Assembly (NCBI GenBank): GCA_963978545.1
Contig: OZ021727.1
Location: forward strand, 55,006,487-55,070,486
DNA: 64,000 nt
Origin: Linyphia triangularis
Lineage: Eukaryota > Arthropoda > Arachnida > Araneae > Linyphiidae
Direction of reading: 5' to 3'
A program made the translations under genes and the position numbers. Positions 1 to 24,258 of this stretch are shown in pieces (the first letter of the stretch is position 1; each line of letters begins with the position of its first letter). Below the pieces are notes generated by a model. That model made no database searches. It had not been told where the DNA came from and worked only from the letters and a program-made list of their open reading frames with translations.

Positions 1-83
1 ATTTAAAAGAGTACTTACAAAAACTAGTTCTACCAAGAAAAATTTTCTACGTCTTCCCACTAGGACTTATACAAGCTTAGTAT

Positions 84-323
84 TCAGTATTTTTTATCAT
101 CTAAGTATTGAAGTGGGGGTAGGAGAATCATTATAAGCCATATCTTTCCATAACTCCTTGAACAACTCGATTTGAGAACCCTAATTTTGGGTTGATTCTG
201 AATTTGTAGCAAATCCTTTTGAAATTTATGAAGCAGTTGTAATATATCTTTACCAAGAACTGAACTGATTATATCATGTTTGGAACTTAAGCAACAACAA
301 CTACAAAAATTAGAGTTATACAC
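84..323 (-). other. coding-like remnant, unassigned
   Basis: An open frame on the minus strand, with a second short coding-like frame in another phase overlapping its end (it includes the residues QIELFKELWKDMAYND). Two adjoining frames of ordinary soluble-protein composition could mean an old frameshifted gene piece. I recognise no family, and an 80-codon open frame is expected by chance several times in 64 kb of DNA this AT-rich, so this is weak. Confidence 0.15.
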
Positions 324-891
324 CGTACTTTTTTTTGTCTAGGTTACATTTAGATCATGGTTGGCATGTTAGTAACTTGTATAAATAATGGTTTACTTTG
401 GTTTATATTTAATTTAGTCAAACCATTGTGCCTAAAATACATATTATTAATATCCATAATACTAGAATGAATAATTTCATGAATGGGCAATGATTTTGAC
501 AACCTTAATAATAAAAAATACAAATAACCTTTAAACAGCAGAAAAAATATATTTTTGATAAACAATGTTACTATAAAAATTAGTGCTATGAGAATTAAGC
601 GTTAAGTTTTCCCACAAGGTAAGATGCTAATTTTTTTTTTTTTTTATAAGTAATGCATCCTTTAACAAAATATTATAAATGTTTAAGAACGAAACTAATT
701 TTTATTCTCAGTTCAATTTCTTAAATTTTATAAGCACAAATTAAAACTCTATACTTTGGCATATATCAAAACTTATTTCCAAACGCTTCATCCGATATTC
801 ATATTGAAATCATCACTCTAACAGCACCTTTAAAGACTATCCCTACCATAGAGAAACATTTATTCTATAGCCCTGCTTACAATAACCATTC
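324..891. other. no gene seen
   Basis: AT-rich sequence with short poly-T tracts. The only open frame (350-565, minus) has no recognisable motif. Confidence 0.4.
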
Positions 892-1165
892 ATGCCTGAA
901 ATGCCAAGTCCAAATTCATCCAACAAATCATCAAGAGCTCTCTCTCCACCACCGCAATCTCCGATTAAATTTCCGTTCAAACGTACTTCGCCTGGAGGCA
1001 TCGAAGTCGTAAAGTGGGGAAATGCACCTCAAGTGTTTCCAGCTATTAGTCTCTGTTAGAAGGGAATTAGTGAAATTGGCTGAGGCATTGCAACTCAGCA
1101 AGGCGTCCGTTGCTTTTATTCCGACGGTAATGAGCGTATCTGAGACAATGTGCTTGCTTTTGGTT
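892..1165 (+). other. locally GC-richer patch with two overlapping short open frames
   Basis: An ATG at 892 opens a 55-codon frame ending at 1059. It is rich in Ser and Pro (for example SRALSPPPQSPIKFPFK). A second frame in another phase runs from an ATG at 1039 to 1165 (including RRELVKLAEALQLSK). Both have better amino-acid composition than the surrounding AT-rich DNA, so an exon or a frameshifted gene relic is possible. No family was recognised and no clear splice sites bound it. Confidence 0.18.
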
Positions 1166-8867
<7,702 letters not shown>

Positions 8868-9139
8868 TACAGTCAAATCCTGTTAACAAGGAATCAATTG
8901 GGCCACCGAAATTGTTCGAGTTAACCAAATTTCATATTAAACGAATAAATTAACATCAGGTTGGATCTTGAAAAGAGCGGGTCGTTTTCTACTTTTCTTC
9001 TCATAGAAAGAAACGAAGCAAGTATAAGTTCATAATAAATCTTACTCGCAGATTTCTTATCATCTTTAACTTTCTTCAATAAATTGCTATCAACTTCAAC
9101 TTCCTTTTCATCTGTTACTTTGTCATACTTCTTTTCCAT
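8868..9139 (-). mobile_element. pogo/Tigger-like transposon end, remnant
   Basis: A TA dinucleotide at 8868 is followed by a terminus beginning CAGTCAAATCCTGTTAACAA. This has the general pattern of pogo/Tigger ends, in which a CAGTC start precedes repeats of a GTTAACnAA-like word; a second 'gttcgagttaaccaaattt' follows at 8914. A Lys/Glu/Asp-rich minus-strand frame (9139 to 8921) abuts it and runs into the terminus. It shows none of the pogo DDE catalytic blocks. No matching right-hand terminal repeat was found, so this is a fragment assigned on terminus appearance only. Confidence 0.35.
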
Positions 9140-11054
9140 TAACGACAGTCACAGTTTAAAATTTAGATCATTGATTTATCCAATTCACTCATTTTTTTAG
9201 TTCATAGTAATCTAAAATGATATTTGATTAAATTAATAAGATTAAAATTTTAAAGAAAGAATGTATAAGCACAGTTAAAATCTATTACAACAGCTAGTAA
9301 ATTAAATTTTAAACAAGTAAGATAGAATGTATAGAAAATCATAAATTATTCATCATTTATGTTCTAACAAGTAAAATTATCATTTAATTTTTGGAGCTAT
9401 TTACTTTAGTCACATTTTTGACATGTAAAGTTTAAACTGTTGAGTACTAATTTCTGACTTGTTAAGTATATATAGCTTACATAATTATTGAAAATAATTA
9501 CTTTATTTTCACAAAAAAATATATTTCAACATAAATCCAAACATATGTGTATTATATGAATAAAGTATATATTAACATTTTTAAATATATAGTTTTATTT
9601 CAGAAAACTAAATTGTGAAGTTTTATGTTTGATATAGAAAATACATTCCTACTGATTTTTCTTAAGTGTTACATTGACCTATCATACTTAACCTAACTTC
9701 AAGTAACAAAAGAGAAGGTACAAAAATGCAAAGTACCTCTCCCCTATGCTTTAAATTCGTTGAAAAATAAAAATTTATCTCTAGTACAAAACATGTTCTG
9801 AATCTGATTTATATGAATAATTATGTTATTTACCATCATAAATTGTAATTCTACAAATCCTTTGGTTTAAAAGTTGGAAAAGGTCGCAAACATTTGCTGG
9901 GAAAATTCTACTTCGCTGATGTTACCTGTTACTATCAAGAAACTATTCATTATTTCAGTTTCTTTTACTGGTGTATAATTTTAGGTATGTATTATTTAGC
10001 ATGAGTAATAAAAGTTTTGTTTCTTCCTTTGAGGTGTGTGCATTCATAAATTTCATAAAATAATTAAAACTATTTTAAACGTATTTAAAAAAAATTTAAA
10101 CCATAGAAAATATCAATATCTTTTAAAAGTGTTTTCCTTAACTTCAATTATTCTTGACTTCAACTACTTAATGTGTGCTTCAATTAGGAAAATATTGAAC
10201 ACAACTTCTAATAAAATGTCTTGTGAGCAACAAATTCCTTTTTTTTTCTTTTTTTTTACAATGAGTTCGTAATAAAATAGAAAATTCTATCTTTAAGTAA
10301 TTTTATATACAATTTTTAATAGCAGTTTTAGTCGCGCATTTTATATACATTGCATTTTGAATTATATTATTTATATTATTATTATTATTATTTTATTATA
10401 CAGTTATTAGCATTATAGCAGTTTTAGTCGCCAAAATTTCACCTGTTAATGAATGTTATTCAATGTTTTAATTAATAGAAAGGTTTTTAAAGTAAAATTG
10501 AACGCATCAGATCGTTGTTATTATACTAATCTCTATTTTCACTTTAAATAAAGTTTAGTTTGTATGCAAAATAAACATTTTGATTTTGAATGAATATTTT
10601 GTAAATTTTATAAAATATTTTAAACCATTTTCAAATAATAGTATGTTTTACAACTTTTCTTAATAAACTTTATTAAATTATACCAATATGAGGCAATCAT
10701 ATTCTTATTTATTTCGTTGAATCAGTGTTTAAAAAGCTTACTTAGCTGTACATAAATATCAGAATTATCGAAAACTCTAAATATTTATCTTCATAAGCAT
10801 GGATTGAATAATAATTGACATAATTTTTTCTTGTCAATGTTAATATGACTTATTCAATAAAATTCAAGCAAGCAATAATAGATTTGAACTCTCCATTGAT
10901 ATATCATTTATTCTATCTAAGTGCAATATCTGTGTATTGTAAGTGAAAATGTATTGTTTTATTTGCTGTAGAACTAACACTCATTAATTTATAATAGGGG
11001 TAACTGTGAACCATGTATGAAATTAGCGGCCTAAAAGACTGTAATACGACATTC
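9140..11054. other. no gene seen
   Basis: AT-rich DNA with an interrupted poly-T near 10239-10257 and a short ATT run near 10370-10400. The frame at 10036-10272 looks accidental. Confidence 0.45.
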
Positions 11055-11290
11055 ATCTTCCTAGAATTAGACAACAACGGTACAATGCCTTCGCCTCTAA
11101 AAGATCATGTCAATGACAGACTTTTGATCTTTTTGCATGCTGACACTTGTTGATACACCAGCATTGGAATCCGCTGCTATTTGTGGAAGTGTTGCATTTC
11201 CATCTTGGTTAAAGATTCTCCTTAGTCGTCAATGGCCCCGTTCTTTCAAGTTCTTTTCTCGACAGCACCCATATTTTAAATTTGATGTTT
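11055..11290 (-). pseudogene. Tc1-like transposase, N-terminal fragment
   Basis: Reading the minus strand leftwards from about 11228 gives RLRRIFNQDGNATLPQIAAD followed by SNAGVSTSVS. This matches the second helix-turn-helix region of Tc1-family transposases, where an 'ATxxQIAADFNAGxSxSVS' block precedes an IDMGF...RRP block. That second block is also recognisable here but contains a stop codon (near 11098). The catalytic DDE domain is absent. The piece is an old, isolated relic of a different Tc1 lineage from the element at 34608-39906. A coding-like frame just upstream (about 11500-11290, minus) has no recognisable homology. Confidence 0.65.
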
Positions 11291-12096
11291 TACCGGATAA
11301 TTGATGTTCATGGTTAAATTTTGATAACCTGCCATTGTAGCAACAGGAATCGATCTAACAGCTTTGTCAGACACTTGTTGGCTTATATAGGTGCTTCCGA
11401 TTACATTGCATAACGCTGATTGATGGTACACCTCCGTTATTGACAAAAGCACACCTATACCAGTTTTCTGCTTCTTCAGTGTATTAATAGTTCTCTTGAT
11501 TCAGTTTAATTTGTGATACTACAATCCGAAAAGATTTTATGAGTTGTATAACTTTTTGAAAAATATATTTTTATGGAAAATCTGAAAAGGTATTCATGTT
11601 ACATATTCATTGGCAATTTATTAACGGCGTTAGGTAGGCCCCATACCAATAATGTTAAAAGTCAAATTTCTTATGTACCTTTTCTAAGTAACTAAAGCAC
11701 GGATACTTTTGACTTTTTTCCTGAATATTATTTGAACCTTCATTCTAATTTGAAGTTAACATTGAAAAAGTATATATATATATTTTAAATCTCAATTGAT
11801 AAAAAGCCAAAAATCTCTAAAAAACGTATTATTTTAAGACAAAATGCTTTTTTAAAAAATAAATAATCAACATTTTTCTAAAAAGTTAACGTCAGATTAA
11901 TATTTGGTGCAAGGCAAATATAGTGTAAAAATTTTATAAAGAAGCTAGTAGTCGTTTTTTTTTTCAAAAAAGATAGACGATTGAAAAGTGACATTTTGAG
12001 ATAAATGCAATTTTATGCGTTTAGGGTTGTGTTTATGGTTTATAAAACTAACTTTTTCTACGGAACTAGAAGTAGTACAGGCCAAAACTATTACGG

Positions 12097-12443
12097 TCGT
12101 ATGTCTACTATCAGCCACCCAAGCTTTTTTACCGTTCCAGTCTTATGTCCGCTCTCTGCCATCCCAACAAGGAACCATACTAACCTTTTACTGGAGTATG
12201 TAGTCTGACAGACCGCGAGTCATTTTTTGTGGAATGCTTCCACTTCCTAAAATATTTCCTCTTTGACTTTCATATTAATTTTTCCGGTGCTTTGTTTCTT
12301 AAATTTTAAAATGCTGTTCACAAATTTGTTTGATGCAGTATAGATCACGTGTTGCTCTTGTGCCAAAAACATAAAAGGACCCAACCACAGCAGTTATAGT
12401 TTGGTACGGTTCCTTTCTGTGGTAGCTGAGAGTAGACATACGA
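12097..12443. repeat. imperfect long inverted repeat, possible MITE remnant
   Basis: The left arm at 12097-12121 (tcgtatgtctactatcagc...) pairs with the right arm at 12418-12443 with about 22 of 25 matches. A second inner pair follows, 'ggaaccatactaacc' at 12171 against 12398-12412 (11 of 15). The intervening sequence shows no gene. No target duplication is apparent, so the mobile-element interpretation is inference. Confidence 0.4.
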
Positions 12444-13434
12444 TTTCAAAGGATTAATGTTCCACGCTATAGTATAATGTCCTTTTTAAGATCTCGATGC
12501 ATTTTTTTCTACGAAACGAATCGAAAACAATAACTAGCACATCCTCTGATTTAATAAGCAAATATTGCTGCTATCATTTGTTGCAATTACTCGTTTTTGA
12601 ACAGAATCCACGATGAATTTGGAATATCAAAGAATGCAATATCGGGATTTTTTCCCTATACCCTTTCATTATGTTTTAACTTTACATAAATTCAAGAAAA
12701 TTTTTTAAATTGATTTCTTAAAGGATTTATGAAAAAAATTATGTGTTGCATAACAAATTGTAATTAATAACTCTATGGTTATGAATTAGAGTAAATATAT
12801 ATATATATATAGGTAAAGTGCGGCAACTTACATTACTAGTTGAAATTTTATTCATTTGGTTGTTTGGATACAGGAAAAGTTCAAATCCCATCAAATAAAT
12901 ATTTTTTACAGGATAAATTAGTTCATGTAAGAAATATTTTTTTCTTAACTTACGTAAAATTTCACCAACACTATGAAATACTGATCGGAAATAAGAATAT
13001 GCAAATATCCTGTAAAATTCAAGTACAAATATTTTAACAACAAATTATCTAATGCATGTAGTAATAAAATTTCTTCCAACTAAAAAACTCCTTAAAATGT
13101 ACTATGTATTAACAAATGTGTGAATATTTGATAACTATTCACTAATTAACAGCTTACGTGCGATAGGGATATACAACAATACACCTTATTAACAAGTCGT
13201 AACCATCCTATGGCACTAACATTCGCTTACACGCGATAAGGACATGCGTCACAATAGCATCATTAATCCCTTCACAACAACAACACAATAACAATCATAA
13301 TCTACTCCATACAACAGGCTGATAATATTCATGGAGTCATTTTAGTGCAGAAATCTCGTATCCCGTTCGAAATCATTCGAATCCATTCAAAATCCATAAT
13401 CCACTGATGCAGAATTCTCATTTTCCCCCAACTT
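12444..13434. other. no gene seen
   Basis: AT-rich sequence with a short TA run near 12797-12811. The frame at 12840-13037 has no motif. Confidence 0.4.
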
Positions 13435-18000
<4,566 letters not shown>

Positions 18001-18110
18001 TAGGGGGCTCTGCCCTCTGCTCGCTAACTCTCGCCAACCCCCGGAAATGCTGCGCAATTCCCCTTGGTTTGCGAAGCGAACCAGGCTCGGTTCGCTCGCT
18101 TCAAAGTGAG
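18001..18110. repeat. GC-rich palindrome-containing repeat island
   Basis: A sharply GC-rich island in AT-rich DNA. It contains an 8-bp perfect hairpin (agcgaacc at 18075-18082 and ggttcgct at 18089-18096) and a 'gggc-tct-gccc' hairpin near its left end. Words such as 'gcgaagcgaac' resemble those in the repeat at 63250-63503. It looks like a terminal or internal piece of a dispersed repeat, but the family cannot be named from the sequence. Confidence 0.35.
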
Positions 18111-18441
18111 GCATTTAAAATATGCCCTAGCAAAAAGCTATTTCAGTTGCATAACCCAAAATTTTTTTGAAGAATGACTTTGTGTCATGAAACTGAAAAA
18201 AATTTGATTATTTATAATGAGCTACAATACTTGTAAATCATAACCTGAATGAATATTAACATAAAAAGTTATTTTTAAAAAAATTGTGGTTTATCCAGGA
18301 TGCTGAAATTCTTATTCAATCTACTGTGAATTTTCTGCATAGAAACCTTAATATTCTTAATGGAAATTCCGTGCTCAGTTTTTATCGGTATACATATTCG
18401 GAAAACGTTCACGTATAAATATGGATAAAACTTTAAAGTAC

Positions 18442-18575
18442 AGTACAGATTCTGCGCCAAGAACTGTTTACATAAAACAGAGCCAAATTATGCGCCATAG
18501 GCAATTCACTTGTTACTAAAAAAAAGGTCGTCGGATGACATTTGTTGGCAAAATTCTTGGCGCAGAATCCGTACT
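18442..18575. repeat. inverted repeat with 22-bp arms
   Basis: The arm agtacagattctgcgccaag (extending to 18463) is repeated in inverted orientation at 18554-18575 with one mismatch in 22, separated by 90 bp. No flanking target duplication was found. It could fold as a hairpin or mark a foldback element. Confidence 0.6.
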
Positions 18576-20429
18576 CGACTTGCCCAATTTAAACAGACAA
18601 TTTTTCGAAAAAACCTGGTTTATTTAGAATTTTTTTTCCAAAAGAAACGTACACATCTTGCATCTATTATTCCGGCATCAATGTAAATATTAAATCCATA
18701 CGGTTTAAAAAGGCAATAATTTGTATCAGTAAATAGAAAACAAAATATAGCCAATTGAAGTTGTTGACTGATGCCAGAAGTCAAATTTAAAAAAATATAT
18801 TGTGATATGCTAGATTGCTGAATTTGGAAACTCGTGCATAAAGCACATTTAGAAAATGTGTGATTGGTTGTTTGTAGTCGTTGCCATTCTGCTCACAGAA
18901 ATACAGCCGAATTTGGGAGGCACGCAAGGGAATTATATAAATAGATGATCAGTTATTTCAGTCAATACATTCTTTTTTTACCATATATAAGTTATTGCTA
19001 ATGTGTCCACTAAAATTTCAAATATCATTAACAATGTCATAAAAAGTTGAAGTGGGGTTCATACTGTTTGTGTGCACGAAGATCATGTTTATGTAAATTT
19101 TCAAAAATGGAAAAGTATGCCTAAACCCTAAAAAGTATGCCTAACACATATTTACCAGACTGTGTGTGTTTTTACACAAATTCCGGTATGCTCCAATTTA
19201 TTTTTGATATCTTCTTGGTTGGAGAGAGTCCCATAACTTCAACAGGTAGTACTATAAATTAATAAACAATGTCATTCATAAGTGGTCATGTGATACGTTA
19301 TTATTATCAAGATGTTTAATTTGATTATCATATTAAGATTGTTTGTGTACAGTTAAGCAGGTACCTTATTATTATATAGAGAAAGTGACATGCCGTGTAA
19401 ATGTCGGCTCTATAACAAATTGCAGTACTGACTGGATTGATTATTGAAATAGAGTATAAGTCTTAAGTTAAATTAAGAGTAGAAGAACATATTTAGATAA
19501 TTTTTAATTAATTTGTAGAAAAAATGTAATAATAAGTATTAAAACAATTTGATAAATGGTAGTTGAACAACTAATTGTCAGGCAAAAATATGTTTACATT
19601 CTTTTTCATGTAAACGCTTTAAAATGTTTTACCTGTTAAATCTGTACTAAAAACTATTTATTTTAGAAAATGAAATGCCTTTATAAACGAATTTCATTAT
19701 AATAAGTAATTAACTTTTATATATTAGATTTACTCTAAATAAAAAAAATATCACTCTTCATTAAAAATCAAAGTTTTTGGGCTTTCCTAAATGATGAAGC
19801 TTTTTACTCAGGCAATAAAATAAAAATGTCTAAAAAATAAAAGTACCCTCTTTTCGAAATCACCACTTAAAAGCAACTTCAATTTGCAGTGCTGTCCCAA
19901 AGGAGACCTAAAGTGCTTTCTTTTAAAAGAACTATTTCCTTAACCTATTTCTGGAAGAAAACTTTTAAAGTATTTTTCCCAACACCGCAAAATTTTACAT
20001 CCAAAACGTATATACCTTTTTGTTTTTAGTGAATCTTGGTACTATTTCGCAATCATGTTTGTGATACTTGTCCCTTATTAAAAAAGCAATTTACTGGCAT
20101 AACTTTTGATACAAATGAAAATTCTTGTAATTAGGGTTTCTGAAACTTTGAAATACTATCCTTTTGCTAGAGTTCATAACATGAATAATCTTAATGTACC
20201 ATTGATTAAGCGTAAACGTTATTTATTTTTGCACTTATTTTATTAAGATTGTTTCATTCATATATAAGTGAGAAATTTTTTTTAATTCTATATTTAGTTT
20301 TTGATTTATTATGTCATAATAAAATTAGCATTTCCCATTTTATTACAGATATTCTTTCATTTTTAATTGAAAAGCTTAATTGTAAAAGTGGTTCAAACTA
20401 CTTTCAATCCAATTGCAAGAGGCCAGCTA

Positions 20430-20470
<41 letters not shown>

Positions 20471-20834
20471 CACTTTAGCTGTGAACTTGAGCTTGAAAGA
20501 ATTTGTTCACTCTAGTGAGATTCTTGAAAACTATTAAGACTATAATTCAATGTTGCTTTGTTATGGGGTGTACGTTTCATACAATGAGTACTTTGGAAAA
20601 AAAGAAAGCAATTTTAAATATTAAAGATTAGAATGATTTGAAAAAAATCACCTCAATTCATATCTACCAACATTTTACTTTGGAAACAGTACATATCAGT
20701 ATTGTTTTTAGCCTAGTTCATCGGTAATATTTATTTTAGAATAAGTTTTTTAGAGTTAGAGTGTTCTGGCATTTTATTACCAAACAATTATTATATACTT
20801 AAATTTTTAAAGATTACTTTGTACTTTATTCATT
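18576..20834. other. no gene seen
   Basis: AT-rich sequence. A 14-base unit 'aaaagtatgcctaa' appears twice within 19110-19145 and a 37-base poly-A run occupies 20431-20467. A TATAAATA at 18936 with a downstream TCAGTC was noted, but the spacing is short and no gene follows. Confidence 0.45.
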
Positions 20835-21341
20835 TACAGATAATACTGCACATAACCTATAGCTGAAGGATTTTAATGATACAGTTTTCCTCATAAATAT
20901 ATTGTATAAAATTCTATTAACACATTTATAATGTATATTTCACTTTCAAAATGGTAACATTCTTCCTATTATTAGATTAATATTCCTATTATTAGATTAA
21001 TCAAGATGAACAATTAACTCAACCAACTTACAATTTTAATTCATTATAAACGAACATATGTTTTCTCTCATCATGATTTCGGCTATAGGTTATGTACAGA
21101 TAATACTGCACATAACCTATAGCTGAAGGATTTTAATGATACAGTTTTCCTCATAAATATATTGTATAAAATTCTATTAACACATTTATAATGTATATTT
21201 CACTTTCAAAATGGTAACATTCTTCATATTATTAGATTAATATTCCTATTATTAGATTAATCAAGATGAACAATTAACTCAACCAACTTACAATTTTAAT
21301 TCATTATAAACGAACATATGTTTTCTCACATCATGATTTCG
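20835..21341. repeat. 247-bp tandem duplication with inverted 14-mer at the junction
   Basis: Positions 20835-21081 and 21095-21341 are direct copies differing at only two sites seen. Between them lies gctataggttatg. Read as the 14-mer gctataggttatgt (21082-21095), it is the exact inverted complement of acataacctatagc, which lies near the start of each copy (20850-20863 and 21110-21123). Copy 1 can therefore be read as a 246-bp unit with 14-bp terminal inverted repeats, flanked on both sides by the direct repeat acagataatactgc. Copy 2 lacks its right-hand repeat exactly at that boundary. Within each copy an 18-bp 'tcctattattagattaat' is tandemly doubled. No coding potential. Confidence 0.85.
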
Positions 21342-22151
21342 AGACCATTCTTGTAGTTTTACTACATATTCCAGAATTCGAAACTGGCATACAATTATAT
21401 TAACAAACTACTGCTATTAATAAAGTCGAACGGGGACTTTAGTAATTTGCAATATCATGACTAAATTAGATAATTTCCATTATACTTTGCTTAACTCTAT
21501 TACCCATAGCTAATAAAAATTATCCCTTTGGTCTTCAAGATTATAATAGCTATGCGCGTGTGTCAACGACAATTCCTAAGAAACCCTATACTCAGAATTA
21601 GTACAAAATTCAGTTACATAATATTTTGATCTATAATTTACGACATACATATACACAACATTAATACGCCGAATATGTTTTCTCATACTTTCTTTCCATT
21701 ACCTGAACATTCCATTTTTTTTTTTACCTTTTTTTTATATATATATTCAACTTTATTACAAAGAAAATTAAAATATCAATTCACTTAAGGTCTTCAATTT
21801 AAGTGAGTAATTAGTTAGAAATTCACCAAATTGAAATAAAATATCTTGAGGGTTACAATTTTTATTCGAACGATAAATGTTAATCTTACCAACACAACAA
21901 AATAAACAGTAAAATTATTTTATGAATTATTTTGCCATGTAAATGACGGATGAGCAATTTCGAACCATGTTAAACTAAACATAGTCCCAAAATTTAAGAA
22001 CACTAAAAAGCTGAAACATTACGCAGGAAGATAAATTATATTAAATAACATTGCAACTTAACTAAGATGCCTTGAACATTAGTGGATTCGTTTGCGAATA
22101 CATATTAAGAGCAAAGAGAAGTCAATATTATTTTTGGTAATGGTTTGGGTT
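21342..22151. other. no gene seen
   Basis: AT-rich sequence with interrupted poly-T near 21714-21737. No supportable feature. Confidence 0.4.
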
Positions 22152-22620
22152 TTAGATTAGAAACTTTGCATTTCTTGTCACATAAGAATTTAAATGGGTC
22201 GTTGAGTGGCTGTTGTAGACCTCAAATAGATTGTTGTCTCCTTTTCTCATGATTTTTTTAACTTCATTTGTATCATCATTGGGTCAATAAAATACTTTTC
22301 TGGAACTTGCCTCATTCAACTTCTTCAAGTTTGCTGGTTTTACGCTTTTGCCTGACGTAAAAGGCATGGTGTAAATGTTGTTTAGTTTTATCGAAATCAT
22401 TACCGTCTTTATGATATATTGTTTTCATAAACTCACTGCTTTGTTGAGGTGATAACAGCTAGTTACTGTGACGGTTGCTATGACAGTTGGCATGTTCTCT
22501 GAGTACCCTTGCATTATTCCATATATGTAACTCATATTTGATATTTTGCAACTGTAAAACAATCTGTTTCATTCGCTCTGTACCCACCCGAAATTCCACA
22601 AATAAGCATCTTCGAAAAGG
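22152..22620 (-). pseudogene. unassigned coding remnant with one stop and a frameshift
   Basis: On the minus strand one frame runs from 22620 to a TGA at 22314-22312, interrupted only by a TAG at 22461-22459. It encodes segments such as VGTERMKQIVLQLQNIKYEL and, after the stop, KTIYHKDGNDFDKTKQHLHH. A second frame shifted by one base continues the coding-like signal (NDDTNEVKKIMRKGDNNLFE) to a TAA at 22154-22152. The sustained charged, soluble composition over about 150 codons is unlike the surrounding DNA and suggests a decaying gene, retrocopy or transposon protein. I do not recognise the family. Confidence 0.4.
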
Positions 22621-22946
22621 TCAGATCCAACATCTTGAAAAATAAACTATAATACTAGCTAACGTTAAGTTATCGATTTAGCCATCATGTATTTAGTAAT
22701 GTGTGTTTCAGGTACCAATCGAAGTATGAGGCTAAATTTAGATGAGTATAAAATTACAGGTGTAATAGCTGGGGTAATACTATTAAAAATTCTCTTTGTG
22801 GCTACTTGCTTGTATTTGAGTTGCCCTCGAAAATTGGCATTTTAAGATGAAATAAATTATCATAGTATACATTCGATAAAAAATCAGAATGAAACAAACA
22901 GGCGACTCACATTGATTTCTAGTACAACTGTTGTCAGCAATTTGTA

Positions 22947-23341
22947 AAGCCCTGGTTTCCTAGGAAAGCGTTCCCGTGATACAGCGTTCACATGAAAACG
23001 GGGAGTGACGTCATGAACCGGTCAGATTTTCGACAGAACGTGTCGTTGAGCATTTGCTGTAAAGCTAGAGACCGCAAAGCCACACGTTACGGTGCGATAA
23101 AAAGCGCGGAAAATGGACGATCTTGATTTAGCTCTTGTAATCGTAATATTTTTTTAAAAAACGAAGTTTTCAAAGGAATGGAAAAAGAAAGAGAAATATT
23201 TACACGATGAAAAATAGCAGGCACTTACGAAATTTTAATATGTCGTCATCTACAAATTAATGAAGATAAATTTAAATAATATTTGGGATTGACGTCTGTG
23301 CTATTTGATTATGTCCTGAATTGCCTCAAAAATTAAAAACG
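22947..23341 (+). pseudogene. PIF/Harbinger transposon 5' end with nuclease N-terminus remnant
   Basis: A non-AT-rich patch starts at about 22950 with 'agccctggtttcctaggaaa' after a TAA, the kind of end expected for PIF/Harbinger elements (3-bp target sites). An ATG at 23113 opens MDDLDLALVIVIFF, the typical acidic start of Harbinger nucleases. Across further stops and frameshifts the plus strand then gives HLQINEDKF and YLGLTSVLFDYVLNCLKN, matching the conserved 'ED-F-x-Y-aromatic-x-x-F-x-x-V/L-N-C-L' region that precedes the catalytic domain. The DDE domain and the right terminus were not found, so this is a truncated relic. A perfect TGACGTCA lies at 23007-23014. Confidence 0.6.
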
Positions 23342-24258
23342 TTTCGTACATTTATTAGAATCTAATTATAATTAAAACAAATTCTAGTAGTAATGATTGA
23401 AATCAAAAGAAAAAATTTAACACACGCAATGTCACTGATTAAGTACAAAATTCCACTAATGACTATTACTAAATCATGCTATCACAAATAGAAATTGACT
23501 TTCTCTTTAACTAAAAACTGTCACTTTGCCATTTATTCTGAAAGAAAGACTCTTCTGTATACTTATTAAATCTTTCAATATTCTGCCCAACAAGTACAGA
23601 TAATAGAATAGCAGTATAATTAAAGAAAAAAATTACACTGGTCAAAAGAAAAACTGGCGTTTCCCTGGTATTCACTTTTTTTGGTTGGTTTTAAATTTTT
23701 ATTGGCATGTTTCATTAGCTTTTATTTTGTTTTTCATGGTAATTCTTCTAGTCCCCTAGTCTGGTCTAGACTTACTTTTATTTATATCTCCCTCCCTTTC
23801 CCCCCCCCCAAGTATTATATATATATGTAAGTATTATATACATCTAAAATTGAAAAATTAATAATCATAAAATTTTGGATTCAGAAACTTATTTGGAAAA
23901 TATAGGCAGGAATGGAAAATTAATTTTGTCAAAGTAAGTTATATGGAAATTTCTAACCCGAACAGCCCACAAGTCCATGTTTTCAATCCATATTATACCC
24001 CCTTCCACTGCATCGATTTTTTTTTTTTTTTTTTTTTAGATTTCTGTATTAATCACATTCATAAAAAAATTAAAGATAGAATTGTCTTTTGTTGGGCTTG
24101 TTAAACACTTCATGTGTCAATATTCTCCACCATGTAGAAACATTTAATACTTCAGATCAATCAATACTACAATAAATTATATAAGTAGTTATTATTATGT
24201 TCTCATACATAAAGTTCATTAAAAATAAAATGTTCCATACTGAGTATTTTAAAAAGAC
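23342..24258. other. no gene seen
   Basis: AT-rich sequence with a poly-T tract at about 24018-24038. No supported feature. Confidence 0.4.

Noticed and set aside
18936..18963. TATAAATA followed by TCAGTC as a host promoter
   Set aside because: Spacing of about 24 bases is short for a TATA-initiator pair and no gene or element follows.
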